Counted from the first letter of the stretch, positions 40,194 through 51,573 are shown. The stretch: 57,538 nucleotides of DNA from Cytobacillus horneckiae (GCF_002835735.1 NZ_PISD01000041.1:1-57538), one strand, 5' to 3'. Notes: generated by a model not told the origin, from the letters alone. Made by a program: numbers and translations.

Positions 40194-40223
40194 AAAAAAG
40201 CCGAAGCGCATGGCTCCGGCTTT
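40194..40223 (-). terminator. sspF intrinsic terminator
   Basis: Stem AAAGCCG/CGGCTTT with an inner GAGC/GCTT pairing region, followed by TTT on the minus strand; 31 bp past the sspF stop. Confidence 0.8.
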
Positions 40224-40254
40224 AAGCAGTGATAGACTATTGTTTATATTTAGT

Positions 40255-40431
40255 TTAACTACGGTTTTGCAGATTTTGTTGTGCGATTTCTACCGCACGT
40301 TTGACCATATTTCCTGCGTCTTTGGCGGTAATGCCGCCCCAGCCGTCTTTTTCGACGACATTATAAAAACCTAGTTCTTTTGCTATTTCCTCTTTTAGTC
40401 TCTGTGACATGATGCCTTTATTCCTGCCCAT
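40255..40431 (-). CDS. sspF: Small acid-soluble spore protein SspF (alpha/beta type)
   Basis: DNA-binding spore protein. The 58-residue product has the alpha/beta SASP signatures: [14 protein letters not shown] (about 13-26) and the C-terminal [17 protein letters not shown] (about 38-54). The frame is open 75 codons farther upstream, but AAGGAG lies 6-9 bp before two adjacent ATG codons; I use the second (40431), giving the family start MGRNKGIM. A sigma-G promoter lies upstream and a terminator downstream, as for a forespore gene. Confidence 0.95.
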   Translation of the reverse strand: MGRNKGIMSQRLKEEIAKELGFYNVVEKDGWGGITAKDAGNMVKRAVEIAQQNLQNRS

Positions 40432-40461
40432 CATTACCCACTCCTTTTCACCGCTTACGTT

Positions 40462-40490
40462 TATTATGGCAATGCGGGTCAAAATCATCC
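40462..40490 (-). promoter_or_regulatory. Sigma-G promoter of sspF
   Basis: Minus-strand GGATG (40486-40490; 4/5 to GHATR), 17-bp spacer, CATAATA (40462-40468; exact CATWHTA). It lies 31 bp before the sspF start. Confidence 0.75.
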
Positions 40491-40643
40491 GTTCACTATG
40501 AGCAAAAACAGATTTTCCAGTGTGGTAAATTCCCTCTCTAGACAACTTGCTTTTCCAAAGGGTATGAAACCGGTTTTTCCGAACTGTCACACCCTCTGCA
40601 TCAATCATCAGCACCAAGAGCTTGAACATAGCTATAAAAATAC

Positions 40644-40670
40644 AAAAAAGCAGCAAACAAGTGTCTGCTA
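40644..40670 (-). terminator. veg terminator
   Basis: Short stem AGCAG/CTGCT (inner AC/GT pairs) followed on the minus strand by TTTTTTG, about 22 bp past the veg stop codon. Confidence 0.55.
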
Positions 40671-40691
40671 CTTTCTTCGAGGTTATATAAT

Positions 40692-40955
40692 TCAGCTTAA
40701 AGCAACATGTCCTGATGTGTCTTCATAGAAGGTAATTTGAACCGTTTCCGTTAAAACATCCGCATAGCTGTAAGATACGCGTTCAAACGCATTTTCATCC
40801 TGATCTAATTCAATGACAAATACAGATGGATAGGTTTCAGCTAAAACGCCTGAGCGTTCAATCGTCTTTCTGCGTCCGCCATTAGCCTTGAGCAAGAGCC
40901 TTTTACCAAGATTTGAATCAAGAGCTTTTTTAATATCCGATAATGTTTTTCCCAT
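40692..40955 (-). CDS. veg: Biofilm regulator Veg
   Basis: An 87-residue protein ([20 protein letters not shown], then [21 protein letters not shown]) of the DUF1021/Veg family, small beta-barrel type. In B. subtilis it is very strongly expressed and stimulates biofilm genes by acting on the SinI/SinR circuit. I use ATG 40955 with GAGGTGG 6 bp upstream; the frame extends 13 codons farther without a ribosome binding site. Strong consensus sigma-A promoter directly upstream. Confidence 0.95.
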   Translation of the reverse strand: MGKTLSDIKKALDSNLGKRLLLKANGGRRKTIERSGVLAETYPSVFVIELDQDENAFERVSYSYADVLTETVQITFYEDTSGHVALS

Positions 40956-40976
40956 TCGGTCCACCTCACTATGTAA

Positions 40977-41005
40977 AGTATAACACGCTGACACAAAATA
41001 GTCAA
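40977..41005 (-). promoter_or_regulatory. Sigma-A promoter of veg
   Basis: Minus-strand TTGACT (41000-41005), 17-bp spacer, TATACT (40977-40982), with long A/T runs upstream that could act as an UP element. The homologous B. subtilis promoter is a classic strong sigma-A promoter. Confidence 0.85.
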
Positions 41006-41200
41006 ATAAAAATATAAATTATAACAGGAATCAAATATGATTTCAATATATTTTCATCTACTTTTTCTGCTATTTTTCAACATTCTTATCTTTTCCCACT
41101 CATTTGGTAAATATGTATACAAATTAAATCATTTATGTAAATTACGACCATCTTTTTATGGACAAACGCAAAAAAAAGCCGTTGTTACGGCTTTATGAAA

Positions 41201-42097
41201 CTAGACCATCTCTCCGTCAGTACTCTCTTCTTGTAGGTTAAAAGGCATTCCTATTCTTAATACACCCTTTGACTCTATTCCGCCTAATCCTCGCTGCCCT
41301 GTCAGCGTATTCCTCAACACATCCCACACATTGATGTGTTCGTTAAAAGGAGTAAAACTGATTTTACTAACAATATAAACAGGATCGAGCGCATGTATAT
41401 TCACTCTTGATGGAGAACTTGCAAAATTTGCCCCTGCATGTATGAGCGATTCAAAATGAGACTGGCAGGCTCCTGCAAAAATGACTAATTGGTCCAAATT
41501 AGGGATTTTCTTTCGCGCTTCTCTCACTGTTTGAACAAAATGCTTTGAATGCCGGTAAGCTTGAATATCCGATTTATCACCTTTCGCTTTTGAATAAGCA
41601 TCATGTCCAGTTATGACTAAAATATCAGGGCGATGGTATTCGATGAGGTCACCGATTATTTTCGGCATATCCTTTTCATTAAAATGCAATCCCGTCACTG
41701 GAATACCAATTTTCTCATAAAGTGATAAGCATTTTTTTAGATAGAACGGATCGCCATCTAAATGCAGCACCCTCCCAGGTAATTGAAAATAATTTCCTGG
41801 TTTACTGTATCCATCTGTAACAGTAAATTCTCGTTTTTCCTTCAACAAAAATACTTCTTGACGGAATAACTCTAAAGATTGCTCCTCTAGTGAACGGTAT
41901 TCTTGAGCAAGCTTCCTTCTATCCGACTGACTCATTAAGATTAAATCCTCGTATGGAGCATCTGCTATGAGCCGTATATCTTCCCCATATAACACCGCCT
42001 GCTTCTTCCCATCCTGCTCTTTTATGTCAATTACTCGAAACATAATATCACAATGATAAGAAACCCTCCCGACGATATCCATAATATTTATTGTCAC
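41201..42097 (-). CDS. yabG: Sporulation-specific protease YabG
   Basis: Mother-cell cysteine protease that trims spore coat proteins late in sporulation. The roughly 298-residue protein contains GRVLHLDGDPFYLKKC, ILVITGHDAYSK (about 163-175; the conserved histidine) and LVIFAGACQSHFESLI (about 206-221; the conserved cysteine). I place the start at GTG 42097 with GGAG 8 bp upstream; an earlier GTG at 42106 directly abuts that site. A near-perfect sigma-K promoter lies upstream. Confidence 0.94.
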   Translation of the reverse strand: MTINIMDIVGRVSYHCDIMFRVIDIKEQDGKKQAVLYGEDIRLIADAPYEDLILMSQSDRRKLAQEYRSLEEQSLELFRQEVFLLKEKREFTVTDGYSKPGNYFQLPGRVLHLDGDPFYLKKCLSLYEKIGIPVTGLHFNEKDMPKIIGDLIEYHRPDILVITGHDAYSKAKGDKSDIQAYRHSKHFVQTVREARKKIPNLDQLVIFAGACQSHFESLIHAGANFASSPSRVNIHALDPVYIVSKISFTPFNEHINVWDVLRNTLTGQRGLGGIESKGVLRIGMPFNLQEESTDGEMV

Positions 42098-42140
42098 TGT
42101 CGTCACTCCAATTAGGCCGTTTCGGAATATGTTTCAGTGA

Positions 42141-42170
42141 TAAAATATGCATGGGTGCATGTACTTGTGC
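42141..42170 (-). promoter_or_regulatory. Sigma-K promoter of yabG
   Basis: Minus-strand GCACA (42166-42170), 15-bp spacer, GCATATTTTA (42141-42150), an exact fit to the -10 consensus gCATANNNTA. This agrees with late mother-cell expression of yabG. Confidence 0.82.
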
Positions 42171-42204
42171 TTGAAAGAACCACTTAACATCCTCGCCATA
42201 AATA

Positions 42205-42237
42205 AAAGGGACGCCCAGATCATTCTATAAGGGCGTC
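42205..42237 (-). terminator. rnmV-ksgA operon terminator
   Basis: Stem GACGCCC/GGGCGTC (42210-42216 with 42231-42237) followed on the minus strand by CCTTTTATTT. Confidence 0.8.
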
Positions 42238-42243
42238 ACTTAA

Positions 42244-43675
<1,432 letters not shown>

Positions 43676-43743
43676 CTATACACCCGCCATTTTCATCCCG
43701 CTAAAAAAATCTTTTAAAAAAATTGAATTAATTGCAAAAAAAA

Positions 43744-43770
43744 TGAAACATTTTTGTAATGTTTATCGTC
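43744..43770 (+). promoter_or_regulatory. ECF sigma promoter antisense to yabE
   Basis: TGAAAC (43744-43749), 17-bp spacer, CGTC (43767-43770), a match to the Bacillus ECF consensus (sigma-X, sigma-M or sigma-W). It points rightwards into the 3' end of yabE, which lies on the other strand. In B. subtilis an ECF-dependent antisense RNA starting between yabE and rnmV represses yabE; this looks like the same arrangement. The RNA itself is inferred. Confidence 0.65.
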
Positions 43771-43870
43771 TAATTATATATAAATGTATTACATTCACTT
43801 TCACGGTTTTTATTATATATGAAAGTGACTTTGAATGAAAACTCACTATATCATTTGGAGTAAAAAGAAC

Positions 43871-43898
43871 AAAAAAAAGCAGAGGAAGAATCCTCTGC
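43871..43898 (-). terminator. yabE intrinsic terminator
   Basis: Perfect 8-bp stem GCAGAGGA/TCCTCTGC (43879-43886 with 43891-43898) followed on the minus strand by eight T residues. Read on the plus strand it has no T-run, so it would not stop the antisense transcript. Confidence 0.9.
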
Positions 43899-43907
43899 AT
43901 AAGTAGA

Positions 43908-45125
43908 CTAATTGAGAATTTTTATTTTCACTTGTTTGCGACCCCAACGGTAAGCATCGGACTTATTCGCAAAGAATACATCAATTTTATTGCCTTTAAT
44001 TGCAGAACCGGTGTCTGCAGCTATAGCATAGCCGTATCCTTCAACATAGACCTTCGTGCCTAAAGGAATCACACTTGGATCAACGGCAATTACCTTAGCA
44101 CCCGGATTTGATTTTAAATCCATTCCAGTCGCTGTTACACCTGAACAGCCATTACAGCTTGCAGTATAAGCCGTTGAACTTACATACAGCTCCTTGCCGC
44201 CCGGCTCGCTATTCGTTGTTCCGCGAGAAGCAACCTTCGTGACAGGGGCAGCAGCTTTTGTACCAACTGCAACAATTTTGTCTTTCTTGTTCTTTATAGT
44301 TTCCTCACTAATGAGCTTGCGTGAAATTTCTTTGCCGTTTTCACGAACGATTTCAAATTCTTTTTTCAAAAGGCCTTCCTTGCCATTTTCAATGACCTTT
44401 TCTGCGCCTTTATCCATGCTGTTGTCTTTTTTTGTTACAACGGCAAACCCAATTGGTTCTTCCACTACATCGGTGACCTTTTCAACTCTTATGACTTTAA
44501 TTACGTCATTTTCTTTGACTGTCTCTTCCAACTCTGGCTCAACACGATCTAATTCATTCAGCTTAATATCCTGATTCGATAAAAAGTCAGCGACCGTAGT
44601 CGAAGTTGACCATACTTCCTTTTCTTTATCCTGGCCTCCGTCAGCAAGCTTTAGCTTAAATGCTTTATCAATCTCTATCTCCATTTTGCTTTTTATGGCT
44701 GCTTCTGGAAGGGGATTAATGACGTCATGTTTACCTAATTCGACCTCTTGCTCTTTTAAGAGTTCATTTACGGTATCAGCCGTCGTCCAAACTGTATCTG
44801 ACTCATCACCCTGAGTAATTTGCACCTGCTTTGCCGGCTCCCAAACTACTTCTATGTTGTTTTTTACCTCGCTATTGACCGAGGGATATACATAGTCTTC
44901 TGAGCGTAATCCTATATCCATTTCATCAAATATATCTTGAATGGTCTTTGCATGTGTTTTTATCGTTTGTTCCTGGCCATCTAATGTCAGAGCGACTGTT
45001 TTCTTTGATGTTTCAAAGATTAAAAAGCCGCTAGCTGCTATAAATACTATTAGACTAGCAATAATTATGGCCCAATTTTTCTTACTCAAAGACTTGGATA
45101 ACAGGTTTTTCATGGATTTTATCAC
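43908..45125 (-). CDS. yabE: YabE: resuscitation-factor-like cell wall protein with G5 and 3D domains
   Basis: Predicted secreted or membrane-tethered peptidoglycan-active protein. About 405 residues: one N-terminal hydrophobic segment (about 16-35), three DUF348 repeats (KTHAKTIQDIFDEMDI, WTTADTVNELLKEQEV, WSTSTTVADFLSNQDI), a G5 domain (about 215-285), then a C-terminal 3D domain whose three aspartates lie in AVDPSVIPLG, AADTGSAIKG and KIDVFF, a lytic transglycosylase-like fold. I use GTG 45125 with AAGGAGG 11 bp upstream. A consensus sigma-A promoter precedes it and an ECF promoter faces it. Confidence 0.93.
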   Translation of the reverse strand: MIKSMKNLLSKSLSKKNWAIIIASLIVFIAASGFLIFETSKKTVALTLDGQEQTIKTHAKTIQDIFDEMDIGLRSEDYVYPSVNSEVKNNIEVVWEPAKQVQITQGDESDTVWTTADTVNELLKEQEVELGKHDVINPLPEAAIKSKMEIEIDKAFKLKLADGGQDKEKEVWSTSTTVADFLSNQDIKLNELDRVEPELEETVKENDVIKVIRVEKVTDVVEEPIGFAVVTKKDNSMDKGAEKVIENGKEGLLKKEFEIVRENGKEISRKLISEETIKNKKDKIVAVGTKAAAPVTKVASRGTTNSEPGGKELYVSSTAYTASCNGCSGVTATGMDLKSNPGAKVIAVDPSVIPLGTKVYVEGYGYAIAADTGSAIKGNKIDVFFANKSDAYRWGRKQVKIKILN

Positions 45126-45156
45126 GATGAAAAACGCCTCCTTTTCTCTCGGAGTG

Positions 45157-45185
45157 ATTATATAGACTATCTTGCTGGCTGTCAA
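45157..45185 (-). promoter_or_regulatory. Consensus sigma-A promoter of yabE
   Basis: Minus-strand TTGACA (45180-45185), 17-bp spacer, TATAAT (45157-45162): both boxes perfect. The leader would be only about 25 nt before the ribosome binding site region. Confidence 0.9.
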
Positions 45186-45523
45186 CACTCTCGTTCTGAT
45201 TTTTCAAGAAAGGATCTAGGCTTACATCTCCGTTAAACACGCTTCCTCCCTCTCTCAAAACTGCACAAGGACTGGGAAATTTCAACTTTCCCAAGACCAT
45301 GTGTCGTGAACCTAACAATTTTTTTAAAAAAATAAGTTATTGAGGGACTTTACGTCATCCTCACCCCTTTTATTCTCCAAAACCTATCTTTTTTCCTCTT
45401 GAAAAATCAGAATATTCCCAAATGTAGTCTCTATTATGCAAAAAAACATAGAATTTGGAAAGCGAGACTTATCGACATGGTTATCCTATGAGAGTAAGAA
45501 GTCATGTAGAACTTTTTAGAATA
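45186..45523. other. Non-coding region between tatD and yabE
   Basis: About 340 bp upstream of the yabE promoter. I find no ORF with a ribosome binding site and no riboswitch I recognise; the hairpin TTGGGAAAGTTG/TTTCCCAG lies near 45272-45290. The role is not apparent. Confidence 0.4.
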
Positions 45524-45553
45524 AGAAAAATTTAGGACAAGCTTCGTCTTAAA
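45524..45553 (-). terminator. tatD terminator
   Basis: Stem TTTAAGAC/GTCCTAAA (one mismatch) followed on the minus strand by TTTTTC, 17 bp past the tatD stop codon. Confidence 0.6.
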
Positions 45554-45569
45554 TTGACATGATTTACTG

Positions 45570-46337
45570 TCAGTTTATGCCGAATAATTTTTTTGCATTA
45601 TCTGTGGTTTTACTTGCAACCTCTTCCACCGTGAGACCTTTTATCTCAGCAATTTGTTCTGCCACTAGTGTGACATAGCTCGGTTCATTTCTCTTACCGC
45701 GATAAGGATGCGGTGCAAGATATGGGCAGTCGGTTTCGATTAATAATTTTTCCAACGGAATCTCAGCGGCCACTTCTTTCGGCCTTTTCGCATTTTTGAA
45801 CGTAACCGGCCCTCCTAAAGAAATATAAAAATTCATGTCAATACATTCCTTCGCAATTTCTGGACTGCCGCTGAAACAATGCATGATACCGCCTACTTCT
45901 CCGGCATCTTCCTCTTTTAAAATTTCAACAATATCAGCTGTTGCTTCACGATTGTGAATCACTATTGGCAATTTCACTTTTTTAGCTAATTGAATTTGTT
46001 TTTTAAATACTGCTTTCTGAATCTCTTTCGGGGATTTATCCCAATGATAGTCAAGGCCCATCTCACCAATTGCCACTACTTTTGGATGTTGGGAAAGTTC
46101 CTCAATCCATAATAAATCTTCTTCAGTCATATCAATTGCATCAACTGGGTGCCAACCAATGCTTGCATATAGAAAATCATATTTTTCAATAAGCTCCATT
46201 GCTTTTGTAATTGTCGGACGGTCAAACCCAACTACGACCATTCTTGAGATGCCTGCAGCCTTTGCGCGGTCAATCACTTCTTGTAAATCTTCACTATATT
46301 GCAGATCATTCAAATGAACATGTGTGTCGAAAAACAT
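45570..46337 (-). CDS. tatD: TatD-family metal-dependent deoxyribonuclease (YabD)
   Basis: Predicted 3'-5' nuclease of the amidohydrolase superfamily, cytoplasmic. The 255-residue TIM barrel carries metal ligands in FFDTHVHLND (His6, His8), AIGEMGLDYHWDK (Glu near 92), VIHNREA, GIMHCFSGSPE and the final aspartate in LIETDCPYLAPHPYRGKRNEPSY. It follows metG, as in B. subtilis, but a strong metG terminator suggests partly separate expression. Confidence 0.92.
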   Translation of the reverse strand: MFFDTHVHLNDLQYSEDLQEVIDRAKAAGISRMVVVGFDRPTITKAMELIEKYDFLYASIGWHPVDAIDMTEEDLLWIEELSQHPKVVAIGEMGLDYHWDKSPKEIQKAVFKKQIQLAKKVKLPIVIHNREATADIVEILKEEDAGEVGGIMHCFSGSPEIAKECIDMNFYISLGGPVTFKNAKRPKEVAAEIPLEKLLIETDCPYLAPHPYRGKRNEPSYVTLVAEQIAEIKGLTVEEVASKTTDNAKKLFGIN

Positions 46338-46513
46338 TTGGACATCTCCTAAATAACAATTTTTATATTTTCATTACAAATATTACACCAATGAAACAAG
46401 ACATCGTTTGATTGATGTTTTTCTAGAATAATTTACTATATTATGTTCAAAATTATAATGTATAATTATCAACAATTTAATAGGCTTCATTTTACAAAGA
46501 TACTATTTGAAAA

Positions 46514-46565
46514 TAAAAACATAGAAATGTCATTCGTAGCTCTTCTACGCAAACATTTCTATGTT
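46514..46565 (-). terminator. metG intrinsic terminator
   Basis: A 12-bp stem AACATAGAAATG/CATTTCTATGTT with an inner GCGTAG/CTACG hairpin, followed on the minus strand by TTTTATTTTC. Confidence 0.85.
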
Positions 46566-46595
46566 AAATTGTTTTGTAATACTAGAAATTAGCTA

Positions 46596-48563
<1,968 letters not shown>

Positions 48564-48605
48564 TCAACTTTAGAAAAAACTGGCATTCGAATCAAGCGAT
48601 AGGCA

Positions 48606-48632
48606 GCTAATTTTATTTTGAATAAAATTAGC
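48606..48632 (-). other. Perfect 12-bp hairpin in the metG leader
   Basis: GCTAATTTTATT (48606-48617) pairs fully with AATAAAATTAGC (48621-48632), a 3-nt loop, 55 bp before the metG start. A weaker GU-rich hairpin followed by TTTTTT on the minus strand lies near 48678-48695. Together they could form an attenuator, but no anti-terminator or T-box element was found. Confidence 0.4.
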
Positions 48633-48770
48633 ATTAAAGGCGCTTAGCATTCTTACTTTTCTTCCAGCTAAAAAACCCGCCCAATAGACGAGCTGTCGCA
48701 TACATTTTTTCCTTAAAATGACATCCAGTCTATCCGTCTTTTACCTGATTTTACTTTACACGAATATACT

Positions 48771-48890
48771 TGTCAGCTTAGCCTCTTCTATCATCAAAAT
48801 ATACCTAAAATAAAGAAAATGTGCAAGACACGAAGCGAAGGTGGCCTGATTGGATTTATACCGCAATGGGCTAGGAGCGAAAGCTGGATA
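48771..48890. repeat. Palindromic intergenic element, copy C
   Basis: The left end TGTCAGCTTAGCC pairs imperfectly with the right end GGGCTAGGAGCGAAAGCTGGATA. The right end matches those of the elements at 32931-33056 and 39564-39667. No ORF. Confidence 0.55.
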
Positions 48891-49063
48891 GTGAAGTGCA
48901 AGGAGAAAAAAAAACGTTCTTGAAAAACTCTCTATTAGGATCATCACAAAAAGGATTTTATGAAAACCACTCAGATACCATGATAAAATCTATGTCTTTT
49001 ACGAATACCTTTAAAATAAGTAATGAGAGGAAAACCGACAAAATGATGAATAAAGAAGAAAAA

Positions 49064-49080
49064 TGTCGAATATTGTCGAA
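49064..49080. promoter_or_regulatory. Distal pair of Spo0A boxes
   Basis: Two exact TGTCGAA boxes at 49064-49070 and 49074-49080, one helical turn apart, 186 bp upstream of the pair in the abrB promoter. A plus-strand TATAAT (49102-49107) and a minus-strand TATAAT (49080-49085) both lie beside them, each without a good -35 box, which is typical of Spo0A-controlled promoters. The target is unclear. Confidence 0.65.
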
Positions 49081-49202
49081 TTATAATTATCCCCTTTTCT
49101 GTATAATTTATTAATAACCCATTTAATTACAACCATAAAACCCTTATACACCAATGGTTTTATCCTTGTTAATAATTCCCACATATTTTTAATATAAAGT
49201 AA

Positions 49203-49231
49203 TTGACGAATATGGCAATGATTGGTATTAT
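49203..49231 (+). promoter_or_regulatory. abrB sigma-A promoter
   Basis: TTGACG (49203-49208), 17-bp spacer, TATTAT (49226-49231). The start point would fall near 49238, just ahead of the Spo0A boxes. Confidence 0.7.
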
Positions 49232-49249
49232 AATAACAACAGAGATTTT

Positions 49250-49266
49250 TGTCGAATAATGACGAA
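49250..49266 (+). promoter_or_regulatory. Spo0A repression boxes of abrB
   Basis: TGTCGAA (49250-49256) and TGACGAA (49260-49266), spaced 10 bp and lying just downstream of the expected start point. The same arrangement is the known Spo0A~P operator that represses abrB in B. subtilis. Confidence 0.88.
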
Positions 49267-49309
49267 AAAAGATAAATAATATTATGGAGAATTGAGAGGA
49301 GAAATTATA

Positions 49310-49594
49310 ATGAAATCTACTGGTATTGTTCGTAAAGTTGATGAATTAGGTCGCGTAGTTATTCCTATCGAATTAAGACGTACGCTTGGTATTGCAGAGA
49401 AGGATGCGCTTGAAATTTATGTGGACGACGAAAAAATCATCCTAAAAAAATACAAACCAAATATGACTTGCCAAGTAACTGGTGAGGTATCTGACGATAA
49501 CATCACACTTGCAGGCGGAAAATTGATTCTTAGCCAGGATGGTGCTGAGCAATTATTAAAAGAGATCCAAAATAGTTTCGAACTTTCAAAATAA
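49310..49594 (+). CDS. abrB: Transition-state regulator AbrB
   Basis: Represses post-exponential genes during growth; a DNA-binding tetramer. The 94-residue protein has the swapped-hairpin AbrB domain in residues 1-53 (MKSTGIVRKVDELGRVVIP, RRTLGIAEKDALEIY) and a C-terminal multimerisation domain. I use ATG 49310 with AGAGGAGA 7 bp upstream; the frame extends 6 codons farther. The gene is alone on the plus strand, between divergent metG and convergent rsmI, with its own Spo0A-box promoter and terminator. SpoVT, also encoded here, shares its N-terminal half. Confidence 0.97.
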   Translation: MKSTGIVRKVDELGRVVIPIELRRTLGIAEKDALEIYVDDEKIILKKYKPNMTCQVTGEVSDDNITLAGGKLILSQDGAEQLLKEIQNSFELSK

Positions 49595-49605
49595 GTATAG
49601 ATTTT

Positions 49606-49634
49606 AAGGGCCTCTTTTAGAGGCCCTTTTTTAT
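49606..49634 (+). terminator. abrB intrinsic terminator
   Basis: Perfect 9-bp stem AAGGGCCTC/GAGGCCCTT followed by TTTTTT on the plus strand. It overlaps the rsmI stop codon region of the convergent gene. Confidence 0.92.
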
Positions 49635-50509
49635 TCTTCAATATGATAAATGCGGTAAACCTCTCTCTTATTTAAATCCCGATCGACGGCCGTCTGTTTG
49701 ATTGCCTCTTTACTTTTTAACTCTTTTTCTTCCATATAATAGTTCACGTGCTCAGCAATGCTTAACTCATTCCACCAAGCATCACCTTCTTCCGGAATGA
49801 CCTCGGTTGCCCCCTCAAGAATGAGGCAAAACTCTCCCCGTACTTCATCATTCTCTGCCCAGGCAATGGCTTCTGTTATTGTGCCTCTAATAAATTCTTC
49901 ATATTTCTTCGTAAGCTCTCGGCACAGTACGATTTTCCTATCACCCATATGTTCAATCATAAGCTTTAACGTTTCCTTTAAACGATGAGGAGACTCATAT
50001 AATATGATTGTAGAGGATAGCCGGGATAGCTCTTGTAATTCCTTCTTCTTGTTCTTTTTCTGTCTCTCTAGGAAACCGTAAAAATAAAATGGCTGTGTTT
50101 GTATACCAGATGCAATTAATGCTGTCATAGCTGCATTTGCTCCAGGAAGCGGCACAACTGTTAATTGTTCTGCTACTGCAGATATAACAAGCTCATAGCC
50201 CGGGTCAGAAATTGTAGGCATACCTGCATCGCTAACTAGGGCGATTTTTTGGCCGCTTTTCAACTTCTCAATAATCTTTTGCCCGCTCGATTCTTTATTA
50301 TGCTCATGATAGCTAATGACCGGCGTTTCGATTTCAAAATAATTACATAGCTTTTTTGTATTTCTCGTATCCTCAGCAGCAATAAAATCCGCTTCCTTCA
50401 TCATTCTGATTGCTCTGAAGCTAATGTCTTCTAAATTACCAATGGGTGTGGGCACAAGATACAATATACCCTTTTCTTCCTCGTTGTTAAAGCTTTTTTG
50501 CTGTTGCAT
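49631..50509 (-). CDS. rsmI: 16S rRNA 2'-O-ribose C1402 methyltransferase
   Basis: SAM-dependent methylation of C1402 in 16S rRNA. The 292-residue tetrapyrrole-methylase-fold protein shows GILYLVPTPIGNLEDISFRAI (about 14-34), AAEDTRNTKKL, ALVSDAGMPTISDPGYELV (about 90-108), VVPLPGANAAMTALIASG and YESPHRLKETL. It is the last gene of the yaaQ-to-yabC cluster, 13 bp after yazA. The ribosome binding site before ATG 50509 is weak (AGGTG, 10 bp). Confidence 0.96.
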   Translation of the reverse strand: MQQQKSFNNEEEKGILYLVPTPIGNLEDISFRAIRMMKEADFIAAEDTRNTKKLCNYFEIETPVISYHEHNKESSGQKIIEKLKSGQKIALVSDAGMPTISDPGYELVISAVAEQLTVVPLPGANAAMTALIASGIQTQPFYFYGFLERQKKNKKKELQELSRLSSTIILYESPHRLKETLKLMIEHMGDRKIVLCRELTKKYEEFIRGTITEAIAWAENDEVRGEFCLILEGATEVIPEEGDAWWNELSIAEHVNYYMEEKELKSKEAIKQTAVDRDLNKREVYRIYHIEE

Positions 50510-50522
50510 AAATGCGAGTCAC

Positions 50523-50804
50523 CTATTTCTTTTCATAGCTAATGCTATTTTTCATTAAATTTATATGATCAAGCTTCTGTTTCCTATTTAACTGTTTAAA
50601 GGTGTATTCTGCTCTCATCGCTTCTTGTTTGTTATCAAAGATTTGATGGTAAACTAATTTAAGTGGTCCTCTCCCTCTTGTGTACTTGGCACCTTTACCT
50701 TCATTATGCATCTTAATTCTGCGCTCTAGGTTATTTGTATATCCAGCATATAAGCTCCCGTCATTACATTCTAAAACATAGAAATAATGGTGGTTATTCT
50801 CCAT
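50523..50804 (-). CDS. yazA: GIY-YIG nuclease-superfamily protein YazA
   Basis: A 93-residue protein consisting of one GIY-YIG domain: [26 protein letters not shown] (about 8-33) with the tyrosines and arginine of the fold, then [16 protein letters not shown]. UvrC-like endonuclease function is suggested by the fold, but no activity is established for this small family. ATG 50804 lies inside the end of yabB (11-bp overlap), implying coupling; the frame is open 14 codons farther. Confidence 0.9.
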   Translation of the reverse strand: MENNHHYFYVLECNDGSLYAGYTNNLERRIKMHNEGKGAKYTRGRGPLKLVYHQIFDNKQEAMRAEYTFKQLNRKQKLDHINLMKNSISYEKK

Positions 50805-51534
50805 ACAACATCGCCCTAATTTCATCTGTATATTCATTTTCTTCATTATAAATAAAGATCGGGGGGAGAATTTTCAAATCTGGTTTGCCATTTTTTATCG
50901 CCTCTACAAGCAGTACATTTGCTTCCTTGCCTTGTTGCGGATATACCAATTGAATTCTTTTTGGCTCGAGCTTATATTGTCTCATCAGCATAATCATATC
51001 TAACAGTCGTCCAGGACGGTGTACAAAGGCAACCTTACCACCTTGTTTAACGAGCTGGCTTGAAGCACGGACTGCATCTTCTAGCGTACAAAGGATTTCA
51101 TGACGAGCAATAGCTAAATGCTCATTCTCATTTTTATAATCATTAGACGGCGTTGTGAAATATGGCGGATTACATGTAACAACATCAAATTTGCCATAGC
51201 CAAACTTAGCAGTCATCTCTTTAAGATCACCATGCACCATCTGAAGACGATCCTGCAATCCATTATAAGCAATACTCCTGCATGCCATATCATAAAGCCG
51301 CTCTTGAATTTCAACACCTGTAATATGCCCTTTAGTCCGCGCACTTAAGAATAAGGGAATGACTCCGTTACCGCTGCACAGGTCTATTATTCTTCCTTTC
51401 TGAATAGGAACATACACAAACCTGGAGAGCAGGACCGCATCAAGTGAAAACGAAAACACTGATGGACTTTGTATAATACGTAAATTTTCCGCTAATAGAT
51501 GATCTAATCTTTCATCTCCCTTTAAGAACTCCAT
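50794..51534 (-). CDS. yabB: tRNA A37 N6-methyltransferase-like protein YabB (TrmN6 family)
   Basis: SAM-dependent methyltransferase, predicted tRNA adenine-N6. The roughly 246-residue product shows the SAM motif [16 protein letters not shown] (about 48-63), [12 protein letters not shown], the catalytic NPPY in [13 protein letters not shown] (about 122-134) and a C-terminal [13 protein letters not shown] prefer ATG 51534 ([11 protein letters not shown]), with GGAGG upstream, over ATG 51573: the ribosome binding site of the latter is buried in a terminator hairpin, and the family N terminus starts at the inner site. Confidence 0.9.
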   Translation of the reverse strand: MEFLKGDERLDHLLAENLRIIQSPSVFSFSLDAVLLSRFVYVPIQKGRIIDLCSGNGVIPLFLSARTKGHITGVEIQERLYDMACRSIAYNGLQDRLQMVHGDLKEMTAKFGYGKFDVVTCNPPYFTTPSNDYKNENEHLAIARHEILCTLEDAVRASSQLVKQGGKVAFVHRPGRLLDMIMLMRQYKLEPKRIQLVYPQQGKEANVLLVEAIKNGKPDLKILPPIFIYNEENEYTDEIRAMLYGE

Positions 51535-51573
51535 TCCATATCCTCCATCATAATCAAGCAACTCTTTTCCCAT

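Larger units (their letters stand above)
39432..40254. other. 823-bp ispE-sspF intergenic region rich in repeats
   Basis: No credible ORF. From left to right it holds the ispE upstream region, an imperfect palindrome (39564-39667), a second palindromic stretch (39691-39770) and then a four-copy 52-bp tandem repeat ending at 40105, followed by the sspF terminator. Such a long repeat-filled gap is exceptional in this otherwise compact window. Confidence 0.7.

Noticed and set aside
45082..45318. 78-residue minus-strand ORF upstream of yabE
   Set aside because: It spans the perfect yabE promoter, overlaps the yabE start in another frame, lacks a ribosome binding site and has no recognisable family.
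48896..49114. 72-residue plus-strand ORF before abrB
   Set aside because: No ribosome binding site, low-complexity composition, and it runs through the distal Spo0A boxes.
49744..49760. parS-like TTCACGTG in rsmI
   Set aside because: Only the CACGTG core matches; the outer TGTT and AACA arms are missing.
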